DNA of 64,000 nucleotides from Streptomyces sp. NBC_01351 (lineage in GTDB: Bacteria; Actinomycetota; Actinomycetes; Streptomycetales; Streptomycetaceae), in assembly GCF_036237315.1 (NCBI RefSeq), contig NZ_CP108356.1:6391501-6455500 (forward strand), written 5' to 3'. A program made the position numbers and the translations under genes. Below the pieces are notes generated by a model. It saw only the letters and a list, made by a program, of their open reading frames with translations, ran no database searches and was not told the origin of the DNA. Shown here one piece after another: positions 25,465 through 34,744 of the stretch (the first letter of the stretch is position 1; each line of letters starts with the position of its first letter).

Positions 25465-26889
25465 TCAACGCGCGGCCAGCGCAAGGGCGTGGTCCAGGGC
25501 CTGGAGCAGCCGCCCCGTCGTCGCGCGGTCGCGGACCGCCAGGCGGAGCCAGGACCGGTCGAGGCCCGGGAAGGTGTCCCCGCGGCGAACGGCGAAGCCG
25601 AGCGCGCGCAGCCGCGTACGGACCTCCGCACCGCCCGCGACCCGGATCAGGACGAACGGCCCCTCCGCCACCCCCGCCACCGTGACCTCGTCGAACTCCG
25701 CCAGCCCCGCCAGCAGGTGCGCCCGGTCCACCCCGATCCGCCGCGCCGCGGCCTCCGCCTCGGCGAGCGCCGCCGGGGCCACGCAGGCCTCGGCCGCCAC
25801 CAGCGCCGGGGTCGACACCGGCCACAGCGGCTGCGCCGCGGCCAGCTTCGCGATCACCTCCGGCTCCGCCAGCACGTAGCCGATCCGCAGCCCCGCCAGC
25901 CCCCACGTCTTCGTCAGGCTGCGCAGCACCACCAGCCCCGGCACGTCGGTCCGCCCGGCCAGGGCCTCCCGCTCGCCCGGGACCGCGTCCATGAACGCCT
26001 CGTCCACCACCAGGATCCGGCCCGGCCGGGCCAGCGCGGCCAGCGCCGCCGCCGGGTGCAGCACCGAGGTCGGGTTGGTCGGGTTCCCGACCACCACCAG
26101 GTCCGCCTCCTCCGGCACCGCCGCCGGATCCAGCCGGAAACCGTCCGACGCCTTCAGCAGCACCCGCTCCACCCGGTGCCCCGCATCCCGCAGGGCCGCC
26201 TCCGGCTCGGTGAACTGCGGATGCACCACCACCGGCCGCACCGCGCCCAGCGCCCGCGCGATCAGTACGAAGGCCTCCGCCGCCCCGGCCGTCAGCAGCA
26301 CCCGTTCGACCGGCAGCCCGTGCCGCGCCGCCACCGCCGCGCGGGCCGCCCGCCCGTCGGGGTACGCGGCGAGGTCCCCGAGCGAGGCGGCGATCCGCTG
26401 CTTGAGCCACTCGGGGGGCGTGTCCGCCCGTACGTTGACCGCCAGGTCCACCAGCCCCGAGCCGGCGTCGATCACCTCCGCGTCCCCGTGGTGCCTCAGG
26501 TCGTGCGCCTGCACCGTGGCGACCGCGCAGGTCGCGGCCACCGACCGGCGCTTCGGTACGAGGAGCTCCCCGCCCCCCGCCAGCGCCGCGGCCTCCGCCA
26601 CCGACGGGGTGCCGGTCGCCGAACGCACGGTGTCCGAGGGGTGCGGCACGGACAGCGCGGCCAACTGCTCGGCGGAGTAGCCGAGCAGCGGCACGCCGAA
26701 ACGTTCCGCCGCACCCGCGATCCCCGCCTCGGACGCCTTCGACTCCACCGTGGCCAGCGCCGTCACCGCCTCCGCGGCCAGCCCGGCCCCCCGCAGGGTC
26801 TCCTCCACCAGGGCGCAGACCTCCGCGACGGAAACCCCCGCGCGCCCGCCGACCCCGACCACCAGCTGCTGCGTCACGTACTCGCCCAC
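25465..26889 (-). CDS. cobC: CobE/CbiG-C-like domain fused to CobC-type PLP decarboxylase/aminotransferase
   Basis: 474 residues with two parts. Residues about 1-135 ('QLVVGVGGRAGVSVAEVCAL', 'ALATVESKASEAGIAGAAER', 'GTPSVAEAAALAGG') match the CobE/CbiG C-terminal domain of corrin-ring synthesis. Residues about 140-474 form a fold-type I PLP enzyme related to CobC/CobD, which supplies (R)-1-amino-2-propanol phosphate for the nucleotide loop: 'EADLVVVGNPTNPTSV', 'ILVVDEAFMDAVPGE' and 'VLRSLTKTWGLAGLRIGYVL' with the PLP lysine. This resembles the Rv2231c-type CobC. The GTG at 26889 has a long GGAGGAGGAG site. It belongs to the cobalamin group but reads as a separate unit from cobB because the ZIP gene intervenes on the other strand. 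Confidence 0.87.
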   Translation of the reverse strand: MGEYVTQQLVVGVGGRAGVSVAEVCALVEETLRGAGLAAEAVTALATVESKASEAGIAGAAERFGVPLLGYSAEQLAALSVPHPSDTVRSATGTPSVAEAAALAGGGELLVPKRRSVAATCAVATVQAHDLRHHGDAEVIDAGSGLVDLAVNVRADTPPEWLKQRIAASLGDLAAYPDGRAARAAVAARHGLPVERVLLTAGAAEAFVLIARALGAVRPVVVHPQFTEPEAALRDAGHRVERVLLKASDGFRLDPAAVPEEADLVVVGNPTNPTSVLHPAAALAALARPGRILVVDEAFMDAVPGEREALAGRTDVPGLVVLRSLTKTWGLAGLRIGYVLAEPEVIAKLAAAQPLWPVSTPALVAAEACVAPAALAEAEAAARRIGVDRAHLLAGLAEFDEVTVAGVAEGPFVLIRVAGGAEVRTRLRALGFAVRRGDTFPGLDRSWLRLAVRDRATTGRLLQALDHALALAAR

Positions 26890-26987
26890 CGGCGCTCCTC
26901 CTCCTTCGTCACGGTCGTCAACAGTCCGCCGCCCGCCACCCGCACGCGGAAGTGCGCGCGGGGCGGGGAGTCGGTATTCAGGGGCAC

Positions 26988-27719
26988 ATGGCCGTGATCG
27001 TGGCGTTGGGCGCGTTCCTGATGACCCTGGCGGGCGGATGGACGGCGCAGCGCGTCACCGACCGCCGCCACCTCGTGCTGGGCCTGGCCGGTGGGCTCAT
27101 GCTCGGAGTGGTCGGCCTCGACCTGCTCCCGGAGGCCCTGCACGCCGCGGGCGACGATTTCCTCGGCGTCCCGCTCGCCCTGCTGCTCTTCGTGGCCGGC
27201 TTCCTCGTCGCGCACGTCGTCGAACGGGTCCTCGCCGTACGCCAGGCCGCGCACGGCGCCGAGAACGGCCACGGAGGGCGGACCCCCCAGGTCGGCCTCA
27301 CCGCGGCGGCGGCCATGGTCGGCCACAGCCTCGCCGACGGCGTGGCCCTGGGCGCCGCCTTCCAGGTCGGCGGCGGGATGGGGCTGACAGTGGCGCTGGC
27401 CGTCATCACCCACGACTTCGCCGACGGGTTCAACACGTACACGCTGACCAGCCTCTACGGGAACGACCGCAGAAAAGCCCTGATGATGCTCTTCGCGGAC
27501 GCCGTCGCCCCCGTCGTGGGCGCGGCGTCCACTCTGCTGTTCACCCTTCCGGAGGAACCCCTCGGCGCGTACCTCGGATTCTTCGGCGGGGTCCTGCTGT
27601 ACCTGGCGGCCGCCGAGATCCTGCCCGAGGCCCACCACAAGCACCCCGCCCTGTCCACGCTGATGTGCACGGTGGGCGGGGTGGCCGGGATCTGGCTCGT
27701 GGTCGGCCTCGCGGAATGA
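26988..27719 (+). CDS. ZIP-family metal transporter
   Basis: 243 residues with about eight TM helices. TM4 'AMVGHSLADGVALGAAF' and TM5 'VALAVITHDFADGFNTYTLT' carry the H-x-x-x-D/E metal-binding motifs of ZIP carriers (HSLAD and HDFADGFN). A short His-containing loop (RQAAHGAENGHGG) lies between TM3 and TM4. The ATG at 26988 follows AGGGG. It is inside the cobalamin cluster on the opposite strand, 11 bp tail-to-tail with cobB, which suggests import of cobalt or zinc linked to B12 synthesis. Metal preference cannot be read from sequence. Confidence 0.86.
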   Translation: MAVIVALGAFLMTLAGGWTAQRVTDRRHLVLGLAGGLMLGVVGLDLLPEALHAAGDDFLGVPLALLLFVAGFLVAHVVERVLAVRQAAHGAENGHGGRTPQVGLTAAAAMVGHSLADGVALGAAFQVGGGMGLTVALAVITHDFADGFNTYTLTSLYGNDRRKALMMLFADAVAPVVGAASTLLFTLPEEPLGAYLGFFGGVLLYLAAAEILPEAHHKHPALSTLMCTVGGVAGIWLVVGLAE

Positions 27720-27730
27720 TCTCGGCGACT

Positions 27731-29266
27731 TCACGGCCGGGCCGCCGCCGCTTCCACGAACCGGCGGGCGACGGACGGCTCCGCCGCCCAGTGCGTGTGC
27801 AGGTAGCTGGCGTGCACACCCTGCTGTACGAAGCCCTCCACGCGGCGCTCCGGATGCGTGAACCCCCACGCGGGGGCCGAACCGGCACCCGGCTCGATCA
27901 CCGTGCGGTGGAACTCGTGCCCGCGCAGCCGGGTCCCGGCGGGCGCGAGCGCGCTGTCGGAGACGGCCACGGCCTCGCGGTAGCCCAAGGTGAGGCGCTC
28001 CGACATCCGCGCGTCGGCGTCGAGCACCCCGCACATGGGCTTCCCGTCGAGGGAACGCGCGAGGTACAGCAGCCCGGCGCATTCGGCGGCCACCGGGAGG
28101 CCGGCCGCGGCGAACGCGGCGACGGCGGCGCGGAGCGGCTCGTTGGCGGACAGCTCCGGCGCGTACACCTCGGGGAACCCGCCGCCGATCACCAGGCCGG
28201 TGGCTCCCTCGGGGAGCGCCTCGTCCCGCAGCGGGTCGAAGGTGACCACGTCGGCCCCTGCCGCCGTGAGCAGCTCCGCGTGCTCGGCGTACGAGAACGT
28301 GAACGCGGCCCCGCCAGCGACGGCGACGACGGGCCGCCTGCCGGGGTCTTGCCCTGCGGCGCCGTTGCCGGGGGCGCTGCCCCCGGACCCCCGCGCCTCA
28401 AACGCCGGCGAGGCTGGATTTTGGCTCGTGCCGTCCGCCAGGACGGTTCCAGCCCCGCCGCGAGGCAATCCCAGCCCCTCCGGCGTTTGAGGAGCGGGGT
28501 CTGGGGCGGAGCCCCAGCTGCGCGCCAGCGCAGTAGCAGGGGACCAGGCTTCGCAGGCCAACGCCGGAGCCGTGCGGGCCAGAGCCATCAGGGCCTCTAG
28601 GTCGCAGCCGGCCCGCACCTGATCGGCGAGAGCCGCCACCGCGGCCACCGCATCGGCCCGCCGCTCGGCGACCGGCACCAGACCGAGGTGCCGGGATGGC
28701 GCGGCCACCTGCGGAGCACGCCGCAGGACGCCGAGCACCGGCATCCCCGCTTCCTCCAGGGCCTCCCGCAGCATCACCTCGTGCCGGTCGGAGCCGACCT
28801 TGTTCAGGATCACGCCCCCCAGCCGCACCTGCGGGTCGAAGGACGCGAAGCCGTGCACCAGCGCCGCCACCGACCGCGACTGCGAGGAGGCGTCGACCAC
28901 CAGCACCACCGGCGCCCGCAGCAGCTTCGCCACCTGCGCCGTCGACGCCAGTTCGCCCCGGCCCGCCGCCCCGTCGTAGAGCCCCATCACGCCCTCGATC
29001 ACGGCGAGGTCACACCCGGCCGCCCCGTGCGCGAACAGCGGAGCGACCAGCTCCGGCCCGCACATGAAGGCGTCCAGGTTGCGCCCCGGGCGGCCGGTGG
29101 CGAGCGCGTGGTAGCCGGGGTCGATGTAGTCCGGCCCGGCCTTGTGCGGGGACACGGCGAGGCCGCGCTCCGAGAAGGCCGCCATCAGGCCCGTGGCGAC
29201 GGTGGTCTTGCCGCTGCCGGAGGACGGCGCGGCGATGACCAGCCGGGGAACGTTGAACGAAGTCAC
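27731..29266 (-). CDS. cobB: Cobyrinate a,c-diamide synthase with repeat-derived linker
   Basis: A 511-residue ATP- and glutamine-dependent amidase that makes cobyrinic acid a,c-diamide. The GTG start at 29266 overlaps the cobO stop (GTGA). The N-terminal synthetase domain has the P-loop 'IAAPSSGSGKTTVATGLMAA' and 'HKAGPDYIDPGYHALATGRP'. The C-terminal glutaminase domain has 'GLPVAAECAGLLYLARSLDG' (nucleophile Cys) and 'GYREAVAVSDSALAPAGTRL'. Between them residues about 250-299 ('SAPDPAPQTPEGLGLPRGGA' onward) are encoded by an interspersed palindromic repeat that keeps the frame. Typical CobB is some 40-60 residues shorter. It is probably functional because the insertion falls in the inter-domain linker. 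Confidence 0.93.
   Translation of the reverse strand: MTSFNVPRLVIAAPSSGSGKTTVATGLMAAFSERGLAVSPHKAGPDYIDPGYHALATGRPGRNLDAFMCGPELVAPLFAHGAAGCDLAVIEGVMGLYDGAAGRGELASTAQVAKLLRAPVVLVVDASSQSRSVAALVHGFASFDPQVRLGGVILNKVGSDRHEVMLREALEEAGMPVLGVLRRAPQVAAPSRHLGLVPVAERRADAVAAVAALADQVRAGCDLEALMALARTAPALACEAWSPATALARSWGSAPDPAPQTPEGLGLPRGGAGTVLADGTSQNPASPAFEARGSGGSAPGNGAAGQDPGRRPVVAVAGGAAFTFSYAEHAELLTAAGADVVTFDPLRDEALPEGATGLVIGGGFPEVYAPELSANEPLRAAVAAFAAAGLPVAAECAGLLYLARSLDGKPMCGVLDADARMSERLTLGYREAVAVSDSALAPAGTRLRGHEFHRTVIEPGAGSAPAWGFTHPERRVEGFVQQGVHASYLHTHWAAEPSVARRFVEAAAARP
28369..28518. repeat. Palindromic interspersed element, family A copy 1 (inside cobB)
   Basis: The arm 28396-28417 (cctcaaacgccgg...ctgg) pairs with 28471-28492 (ccagcccctccggcgtttgagg), flanked by ggacccc / ggggtctggggcggagcccc. 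Related copies sit at 32040-32180 and 44437-44546. The motif CTCAAACGCCGG...GGGGCTGG is a common Streptomyces intergenic repeat. Here it is translated in frame within cobB. Confidence 0.85.
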
Positions 29267-29862
29267 CACTCGATGCCCTTCTGGCCCTTCTGGCCGGCGT
29301 CCATCGGGTGCTTGACCTTGGTCATCTCGGTGACGAGATCCGCGAACTCCAGCAGCTTCTCCGGCGCGTTGCGGCCGGTGATCACCACGTGCTGCGTACC
29401 GGGACGGTCCCGCAGCACCTCGATGACCTCGTCGACGTCGATCCAGCCCCAGTGCATCGGGTAGGCGAACTCGTCGAGCACGTACAGCTTGTGCGTCTCG
29501 GCGGCCAGATCGCGCTTGACCTGCTCCCAGCCCTCCTTGGCGGCCTGCTCGTTGTCGAGCTGCGCGTCGCGCTGGACCCAGGACCAGCCCTCGCCCATCT
29601 TGTGCCAGACGACCGAGCCGCCCTCGCCGGAGGCGCCGAGCACCTTGAGCGCGTTCTCCTCGCCGACCTTCCACTTCGCCGACTTGACGAACTGGAACAC
29701 CCCGATCGGCCAGCCCTGGTTCCAGGCGCGCAGCGCCAGCCCGAAGGCCGCCGTGGACTTGCCCTTGCCGGGGCCGGTGTGGACGAACACGAGCGGACGG
29801 TTGCGGCGCTGGCGCGTCGTGAGTCCGTCGTCCGGAACGACGGTCGGCTGTCCCTGAGGCAT
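29263..29862 (-). CDS. cobO: Cob(I)yrinic acid a,c-diamide adenosyltransferase
   Basis: A 199-residue CobA/CobO-type corrinoid adenosyltransferase. It attaches the 5'-deoxyadenosyl group from ATP to Co(I) corrinoids and so serves both de novo synthesis and salvage. The P-loop is 'LVFVHTGPGKGKSTAAFGLA' (about residues 24-43). Further blocks are 'GWPIGVFQFVKSAKW', 'LYVLDEFAYPMHWGWIDVDE' (Walker-B-like D-E) and 'HVVITGRNAPEKLLEFADLV'. The ATG overlaps the TAA of chlID by one base and its TGA overlaps the cobB GTG, giving a tightly coupled chlID-cobO-cobB unit. Identification is firm. Confidence 0.95.
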   Translation of the reverse strand: MPQGQPTVVPDDGLTTRQRRNRPLVFVHTGPGKGKSTAAFGLALRAWNQGWPIGVFQFVKSAKWKVGEENALKVLGASGEGGSVVWHKMGEGWSWVQRDAQLDNEQAAKEGWEQVKRDLAAETHKLYVLDEFAYPMHWGWIDVDEVIEVLRDRPGTQHVVITGRNAPEKLLEFADLVTEMTKVKHPMDAGQKGQKGIEW

Positions 29863-31982
29863 TACGCGGCCCTCCTGTGGGTGTGGGATACGGCGGATGT
29901 TCCAGATGCGGGGGATGCGGATGTCACCGCGGTACGTACGTTCTTCACGAGCCCGGCCAACGAGTCGGCCCGCAGCCCGTCGAGGGTGACGGCGGGCGCT
30001 CCGAGATCGGCGGCCAGTACCCCGGCCAGTCCCAGCCGGACCGGCCCGGACTCGCAGTCCACGACCACCGACGCGATCCCCTCGGCGGCCAGCAGCCGGG
30101 CGCTGCGCCCCGAGAGCTCGCGAGGGTCGCCGCCGAGGGCACCGGCCGAGGTGGCCCGGCCGTCGGTGACGACCACGAGCAGCGGCCGGCGGCTCGGATC
30201 GCGCAGCCGCTCGATCCGCAGCACCTCGTGGGCCTTCAGCAGCCCGGTGGCGAGCGGCGTGCGACCGCCGGTCGGCAGCTGCTCCAGCCGGGCCGCCGCG
30301 GCGTCCACCGAGGAGGTGGGCGGCAGCGCCAGTTCGGCCCCGGAGCCGCGGAACGTGATCAGGCCGACCTTGTCCCGGCGCTGGTAGGCGTCCAGCAGCA
30401 GCGAGAGCACGGCGCCCTTGACGGCGCTCATGCGCTGCCGGGCGGCCATGGAGCCGGAGGCGTCGACGACGAAGAGGACGAGGTTGCCCTCGCGGCCCTC
30501 GCGCGTCGCCTGCCGCAGATCGTCCTTGCGGATGACCAGCCCGCGCCCGGCCCGGCCGCGCGCCTTCTGGTGCGGGGCGGCCGCGTGCACGGTCGCCGCC
30601 AGGTGCAGCTTCGTCAGCTGGCCCCGGGGCCGCTGGGCGCCGGTGGTCCGGCCGTGGGCGGTACGGGCCCGCGAACGCCGTCCCGCCGCGCCCTCGCCGA
30701 GCCCCGGCACGCTCAGCATCTTGGTCCGGAAGGGCTCGGAGGCCCGTACGGCGGCCTGTTCGGGAGCCGCGCCGCCGCCTCCTTGGGCGGAGGGCTGCGG
30801 GGCGTCGGGCTGCTGCTCGGGTGCCTCGGAGGGGGCTTCGGTGCTCTCGGTGGTCTCCGCCGGGCCGCCGCCCTCGGGGCCGCCACCCTGCGGGGGAACG
30901 CCGCCGCCCCCGTTGTCGTCGGGCCCTTCAGGCCCCTCCGGGTCGGGCTCGGGCTCGTTCTCCGGCTCCTCGTCGGGGAACCGGTCCAGGATCTCGTCCA
31001 GCTTGTCCTCGTCCAGCCCCGGTGCGTCGAAGGGGTTGCGACGACGTCGGTGGGGGAGTGCCAGCAGGGCCGCCTGCCGCACGTCCTCCTTGCGGACCTC
31101 GGTCCGCCCGGCCCAGGCGGCCAGCGCGGTCGCGGTGCGGGCCATCACGATGTCGGCCCGCATGCCGTCGACCTCGAAGCCGGCGCAGGTCGCGGCGATC
31201 TGGAGGAGCGAGGTGTCGCCCAGCGCGACCTTCGGGAGCAGTGCCCGAGCCGCCACCACCCGGGCGCGGACCTCGTGCTCGTCCCCCGACCAGCGGGTCG
31301 CGAAGCCCGCCGGATCGTCCTCGTACGCGAGCCGGCGGCGCACGACCTCCACCCGCTGGGCGGGCTCGCGGGAGGCGGCCACCTCGACGGTCAGCCCGAA
31401 ACGGTCGAGGAGCTGCGGGCGCAGCTCGCCCTCCTCGGGGTTCATCGTGCCGACGAGCAGGAAGCGGGCCGCGTGCCGGACCGAGACGCCCTCGCGCTCG
31501 ACGTACGAGGCGCCCATCGCGGCGGCGTCGAGGAGGAGGTCGATCAGGTGGTCGTGGAGGAGGTTGACCTCGTCGACGTACAGGATCCCGCGGTGGGCGT
31601 GGGCGAGCAGCCCGGGCTCGAAGGCCTTCACGCCCTCGGACAGGGCCCGCTCGATGTCGAGGGCGCCGACGAGGCGGTCCTCGGAGGCGCCGACGGGCAG
31701 CTCCACCATGCGGGCGGGCCGGCCCTGGCCGGGACCGGGCTCGTGCGGGCCGTCGGGGCAGGCGGGATCCGGCGCGCCGGGCGCGCAGCTGAACCGGCAG
31801 CCGGGGACGACGTCCACCTGCGGCAGCAGCGCCGAAAGCGCGCGCACGGCGGTGGACTTGGCGGTCCCCTTCTCGCCGCGCACGAGTACGCCGCCGACCG
31901 CCGGGCTCACGGCGTTCAGCAGGAGCGCCAGCCGCAGGTCGGTCTGGCCGACCACTGCGGTGAACGGATAGGGCGTGCTCAT
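29862..31982 (-). CDS. Fused ChlI-ChlD type AAA+/VWA chelatase subunit (putative cobaltochelatase partner)
   Basis: A 706-residue protein joining an AAA+ ChlI module, an acidic Pro-rich linker and a C-terminal VWA ChlD module. Walker A is 'VLVRGEKGTAKSTAVRALSA', Walker B 'GILYVDEVNLLHDHLIDLLL'. The region about 70-90 has extra Cys (GCRFSCAPGAPDPAC) like other ChlID proteins. The linker (about 370-500) is E/P/G-rich. The VWA has MIDAS 'VVDASGSMAARQRMSAVK'. In actinobacteria these proteins work with the large CobN subunit to insert cobalt. CobN is not in this window. The ATG at 31982 has AAGGAG. It is the first gene of the chlID-cobO-cobB unit. Confidence 0.9.
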   Translation of the reverse strand: MSTPYPFTAVVGQTDLRLALLLNAVSPAVGGVLVRGEKGTAKSTAVRALSALLPQVDVVPGCRFSCAPGAPDPACPDGPHEPGPGQGRPARMVELPVGASEDRLVGALDIERALSEGVKAFEPGLLAHAHRGILYVDEVNLLHDHLIDLLLDAAAMGASYVEREGVSVRHAARFLLVGTMNPEEGELRPQLLDRFGLTVEVAASREPAQRVEVVRRRLAYEDDPAGFATRWSGDEHEVRARVVAARALLPKVALGDTSLLQIAATCAGFEVDGMRADIVMARTATALAAWAGRTEVRKEDVRQAALLALPHRRRRNPFDAPGLDEDKLDEILDRFPDEEPENEPEPDPEGPEGPDDNGGGGVPPQGGGPEGGGPAETTESTEAPSEAPEQQPDAPQPSAQGGGGAAPEQAAVRASEPFRTKMLSVPGLGEGAAGRRSRARTAHGRTTGAQRPRGQLTKLHLAATVHAAAPHQKARGRAGRGLVIRKDDLRQATREGREGNLVLFVVDASGSMAARQRMSAVKGAVLSLLLDAYQRRDKVGLITFRGSGAELALPPTSSVDAAAARLEQLPTGGRTPLATGLLKAHEVLRIERLRDPSRRPLLVVVTDGRATSAGALGGDPRELSGRSARLLAAEGIASVVVDCESGPVRLGLAGVLAADLGAPAVTLDGLRADSLAGLVKNVRTAVTSASPASGTSAVSHTHRRAA

Positions 31983-32039
31983 GCGTTGCTCACTCCTTCG
32001 TGGATGATGCGGACCGCTGCCGTGCGCGCCGCCGCTGCC

Positions 32040-32180
32040 GGGGCTCCGCCCCAGACCCCGCGCCTCAAACGCCGGCGGGGCTGGGTCTGTGCGGCTGGAT
32101 CGCGCAGCAATCTCAGCCCGCGCGGCGTTTGAGCGCACGGGCGCGAAGCGCACGTCCGGGGGGCCGGGGGCTTGCCCCCG
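32040..32180. repeat. Palindromic interspersed element, family A copy 2
   Basis: It lies in the 247-bp gap between cobQ and chlID. The arm 32063-32085 (cctcaaacgccggcggggctggg) pairs with 32111-32133 (ctcagcccgcgcggcgtttgag); GGGGCTCCGCCCCAGACCCC flanks the left side and a G/C-rich palindrome the right. It may act as a transcription punctuation hairpin between the two cobalamin transcripts. Confidence 0.8.
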
Positions 32181-32229
32181 GTTTCGGGAAGGGGCGGGGT
32201 GGGGGAGAAGCCCCGCAGGGCCGCGCCCC

Positions 32230-33753
32230 TCACGGCGCACCCGGGGGCAGGAACGGCAACCCGGCCGGCGCCCCGCCCTCGATCAGGCGAAGCAGCGCGT
32301 CCGTGTCCGCGTGCTCCTCGATCAGGTCGCCCAGCAGGTCAAGCTGTTCCTCCCGCAGGGAGGCGAACGAGGTGTCCGCGGCCGGGACGAAGCGGCGCCC
32401 GGCAGCCGAGGCGACCTCACGGAGGAACGCCCGGCGGAAGCCGTCGGACTCCAGCGAGCCGTGCCAGTGGGTGCCCCACACCGACCCCACCCGGCACCCG
32501 TCCAAGAACGGATCCCCACCCAGGACTTCGGCCACCCCGTGGTGGATCTCGTACCCCGAGACCTCCTCACCCAGCGCCGAACCGACCGGCCGCGCCAGGG
32601 TCTTCTCCACGGCGAACCGCACCCGCACCGGCAGCAGCCCGAGCCCGTCGACGTCCCCCGCCCGCGACTCGACCTCGTCGGAGATCCGTTCGCCCAGCAG
32701 CTGGAACCCGCCGCAGATGCCCAGCACCGGCCGCCCCTCGGCGGCCCGCCGGGCGATCGCGTCCGCGAGTCCCCGCTCCCGCAGCCACTCCAGCGCCTTC
32801 ACCGTGCCCCGGGTTCCCGGTACGACGACCAGGTCGGCGTCGGCCAACTCCTCGGCCCGGTCCACGAACCGCACCACGACCCCCGGCTCTGCCGCGAGCG
32901 CGTCGACGTCCGTGAAGTTCGACATCAGCGGCACCGCGCACACCGCGACCCGCAGCACGTCCTCGCCGACCGGCGGGGCCACCACGGATTCCCGTACGGC
33001 GCCCCGCAGGGAGACCCGCAGGCCGTCCTCCTCGTCGATGCCCAGCCCGTGCTGGAAGGGCAACACCCCGTACGTGGCACGGCCCGTCAGTCCCCGGAGC
33101 ATCTCCATGCCCGGTTCCAGCAGCGAGACGTCACCGCGGAACTTGTTCACCAGGTAACCGGCGATCAGCGACTGGTCCTCGGGCGACAGCAGCGCCGTCG
33201 TGCCGAAGAAGGACGCGAAGACGCCGCCCCGGTCGATGTCACCGACCACGACCACCGGGAAGCGCGCGGCCCGCGCGATCCCCATGTTCACGATGTCGGT
33301 CCGGCGCAGGTTGATCTCGGCCGGACTCCCCGCCCCCTCGCAGATCACGGCGTCATACGTGCCCCGCAGCTGCTCCAGGCAGTCCGTGACGATGCCGAGC
33401 AACTGCTCCTGGCGTCCGCCGTGGTAGCCGCGGGCGCTCATCTCGCCCACCGGCTTGCCCAGCAGCACGACCTGACTGCTGCGGTCGCTGCCGGGCTTGA
33501 GCAGCACCGGGTTCATCAGCGCGGTCGGCTCCACACGGGCCGCCTGGGCCTGCATGGCCTGGGCCCGGCCGATCTCCGCGCCCTCCCGGGTCACGAAGGA
33601 GTTCAGCGACATGTTCTGCGCCTTGAAGGGCGCCACCTTCACGCCCTGGCGGGCCAGCCAGCGGCAGATGCCCGCCGTGACCACGCTCTTGCCCGCGTCG
33701 GACGTGGTGCCCGCGACCAGCAGTCCGCCGCCGCGCCTCGCGCCGCTGCTCAT
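32230..33753 (-). CDS. cobQ: Adenosylcobyric acid synthase
   Basis: A 507-residue enzyme that amidates adenosylcobyrinate a,c-diamide at four carboxylates (b, d, e, g) using ATP and glutamine. The N-terminal synthetase domain has '[20 protein letters not shown]' (P-loop variant), '[19 protein letters not shown]' and '[19 protein letters not shown]'. The C-terminal glutaminase domain has '[20 protein letters not shown]' with the nucleophile Cys and '[19 protein letters not shown]' with the catalytic His. The ATG at 33753 overlaps the cobD TGA, so it is translated with cobD under the riboswitch. Identification is firm. Confidence 0.96.
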   Translation of the reverse strand: MSSGARRGGGLLVAGTTSDAGKSVVTAGICRWLARQGVKVAPFKAQNMSLNSFVTREGAEIGRAQAMQAQAARVEPTALMNPVLLKPGSDRSSQVVLLGKPVGEMSARGYHGGRQEQLLGIVTDCLEQLRGTYDAVICEGAGSPAEINLRRTDIVNMGIARAARFPVVVVGDIDRGGVFASFFGTTALLSPEDQSLIAGYLVNKFRGDVSLLEPGMEMLRGLTGRATYGVLPFQHGLGIDEEDGLRVSLRGAVRESVVAPPVGEDVLRVAVCAVPLMSNFTDVDALAAEPGVVVRFVDRAEELADADLVVVPGTRGTVKALEWLRERGLADAIARRAAEGRPVLGICGGFQLLGERISDEVESRAGDVDGLGLLPVRVRFAVEKTLARPVGSALGEEVSGYEIHHGVAEVLGGDPFLDGCRVGSVWGTHWHGSLESDGFRRAFLREVASAAGRRFVPAADTSFASLREEQLDLLGDLIEEHADTDALLRLIEGGAPAGLPFLPPGAP

Positions 33754-34709
33754 GGACGTCCCTTCCTTGTCCTACGGGAGACCAGTGTCCGGGCCGCCAC
33801 GCAGGCACCCAGCGCCAGCCAGGTCACCTGCCGCGACAGCCGTACCGCCCGGTCGATGTCGGCGACCTCGACCGGCCGCCCCGTTCCGCCGTTGAGCACG
33901 GCCCGGTGCTCGACCCGCCCGCCGTACGCCAGGGTTCCGCCGAGGCGTACGCCGAGGGCCCCCGCGAAGGAGGCCTCCACCGGGCCGGCGTTCGGGCTGG
34001 GGTGCGCGGCCGCGTCATCGCGCCAGGCCCGAACCGCCCCCCGACGGTCCGGGCCGGCCGCCACCGCGGCGAGCGCCGTGAGCCGGGCTCCCGGCCAGCC
34101 CGCCAGGTCGTCGAGCCGGGCGGAGGCCCAGCCGTAGCGCAGGTAGCGGGGGGACTTGTGGCCGACCATCGCGTCGAGGGTGTTCACGGCACGGAAGGCG
34201 AGCAGCCCGGGAACCCCGGCGACGGCTCCCCACACCAGGGCGCCGACCACCGCGTCGGAGGTGTTCTCCGCGACCGACTCCACGACGGCGCGGGCCATCT
34301 GCTGCTCGTCCAGGGCCTGCGGGTCGCGCCCGCACAGGTGCGGCAGCCGCTCGCGGGCCACCTCGGCGTCCCCGGCGGCGAGCGCGCCGCCGATGGCACG
34401 GGCTTCCCGGCCCAGCGAGGTGCCGCCCACGACGGCCCAGGTGGCGGCGGCGGTCAGGGCGATACGGGCGGCCGCGGGCCGGGAGCGCACGGCGCGGGCA
34501 CCGAGCGCGCCGACGGCGGCAGCGCCCCCGGCGCACACCAGGGTGTGCAGGAGGCCCCGGGCGCGGTCGTCGCGCCACAGGGCGCGCTCGACGGCGGCGG
34601 CGGTTCGTCCGAAGGCGGCCACGGGGTGCCCACGGCGCGGATCACCGAAGATCCGGTCGCCGATCAGGCCCGCCGTGGCGCCGTACGCGAAGACGCGATC
34701 GGCACGCAT
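33750..34709 (-). CDS. cobD: Adenosylcobinamide-phosphate synthase
   Basis: A 319-residue integral membrane enzyme (CobD/CbiB) that joins aminopropanol phosphate to adenosylcobyric acid. It begins '[20 protein letters not shown]' with the family motif '[15 protein letters not shown]'. Later motifs are '[20 protein letters not shown]', '[20 protein letters not shown]' and '[20 protein letters not shown]'. Four to five TM segments are visible. The ATG at 34709 lies about 35 bp below the cobalamin riboswitch, which should repress it and cobQ when adenosylcobalamin is plentiful. The symbol cobD follows the Pseudomonas naming; enterobacteria call it cbiB. Confidence 0.95.
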   Translation of the reverse strand: MRADRVFAYGATAGLIGDRIFGDPRRGHPVAAFGRTAAAVERALWRDDRARGLLHTLVCAGGAAAVGALGARAVRSRPAAARIALTAAATWAVVGGTSLGREARAIGGALAAGDAEVARERLPHLCGRDPQALDEQQMARAVVESVAENTSDAVVGALVWGAVAGVPGLLAFRAVNTLDAMVGHKSPRYLRYGWASARLDDLAGWPGARLTALAAVAAGPDRRGAVRAWRDDAAAHPSPNAGPVEASFAGALGVRLGGTLAYGGRVEHRAVLNGGTGRPVEVADIDRAVRLSRQVTWLALGACVAARTLVSRRTRKGRP

Positions 34710-34744
34710 GGTGGCAGGTATGTCCTCACTCAGGGTCCGCGCCC

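Noticed and set aside
29862..32240. N-terminal extension of the ChlID protein to 32240
   Set aside because: The extension is translated interspersed repeat; the ATG at 31982 has AAGGAG and starts the conserved AAA+ sequence.
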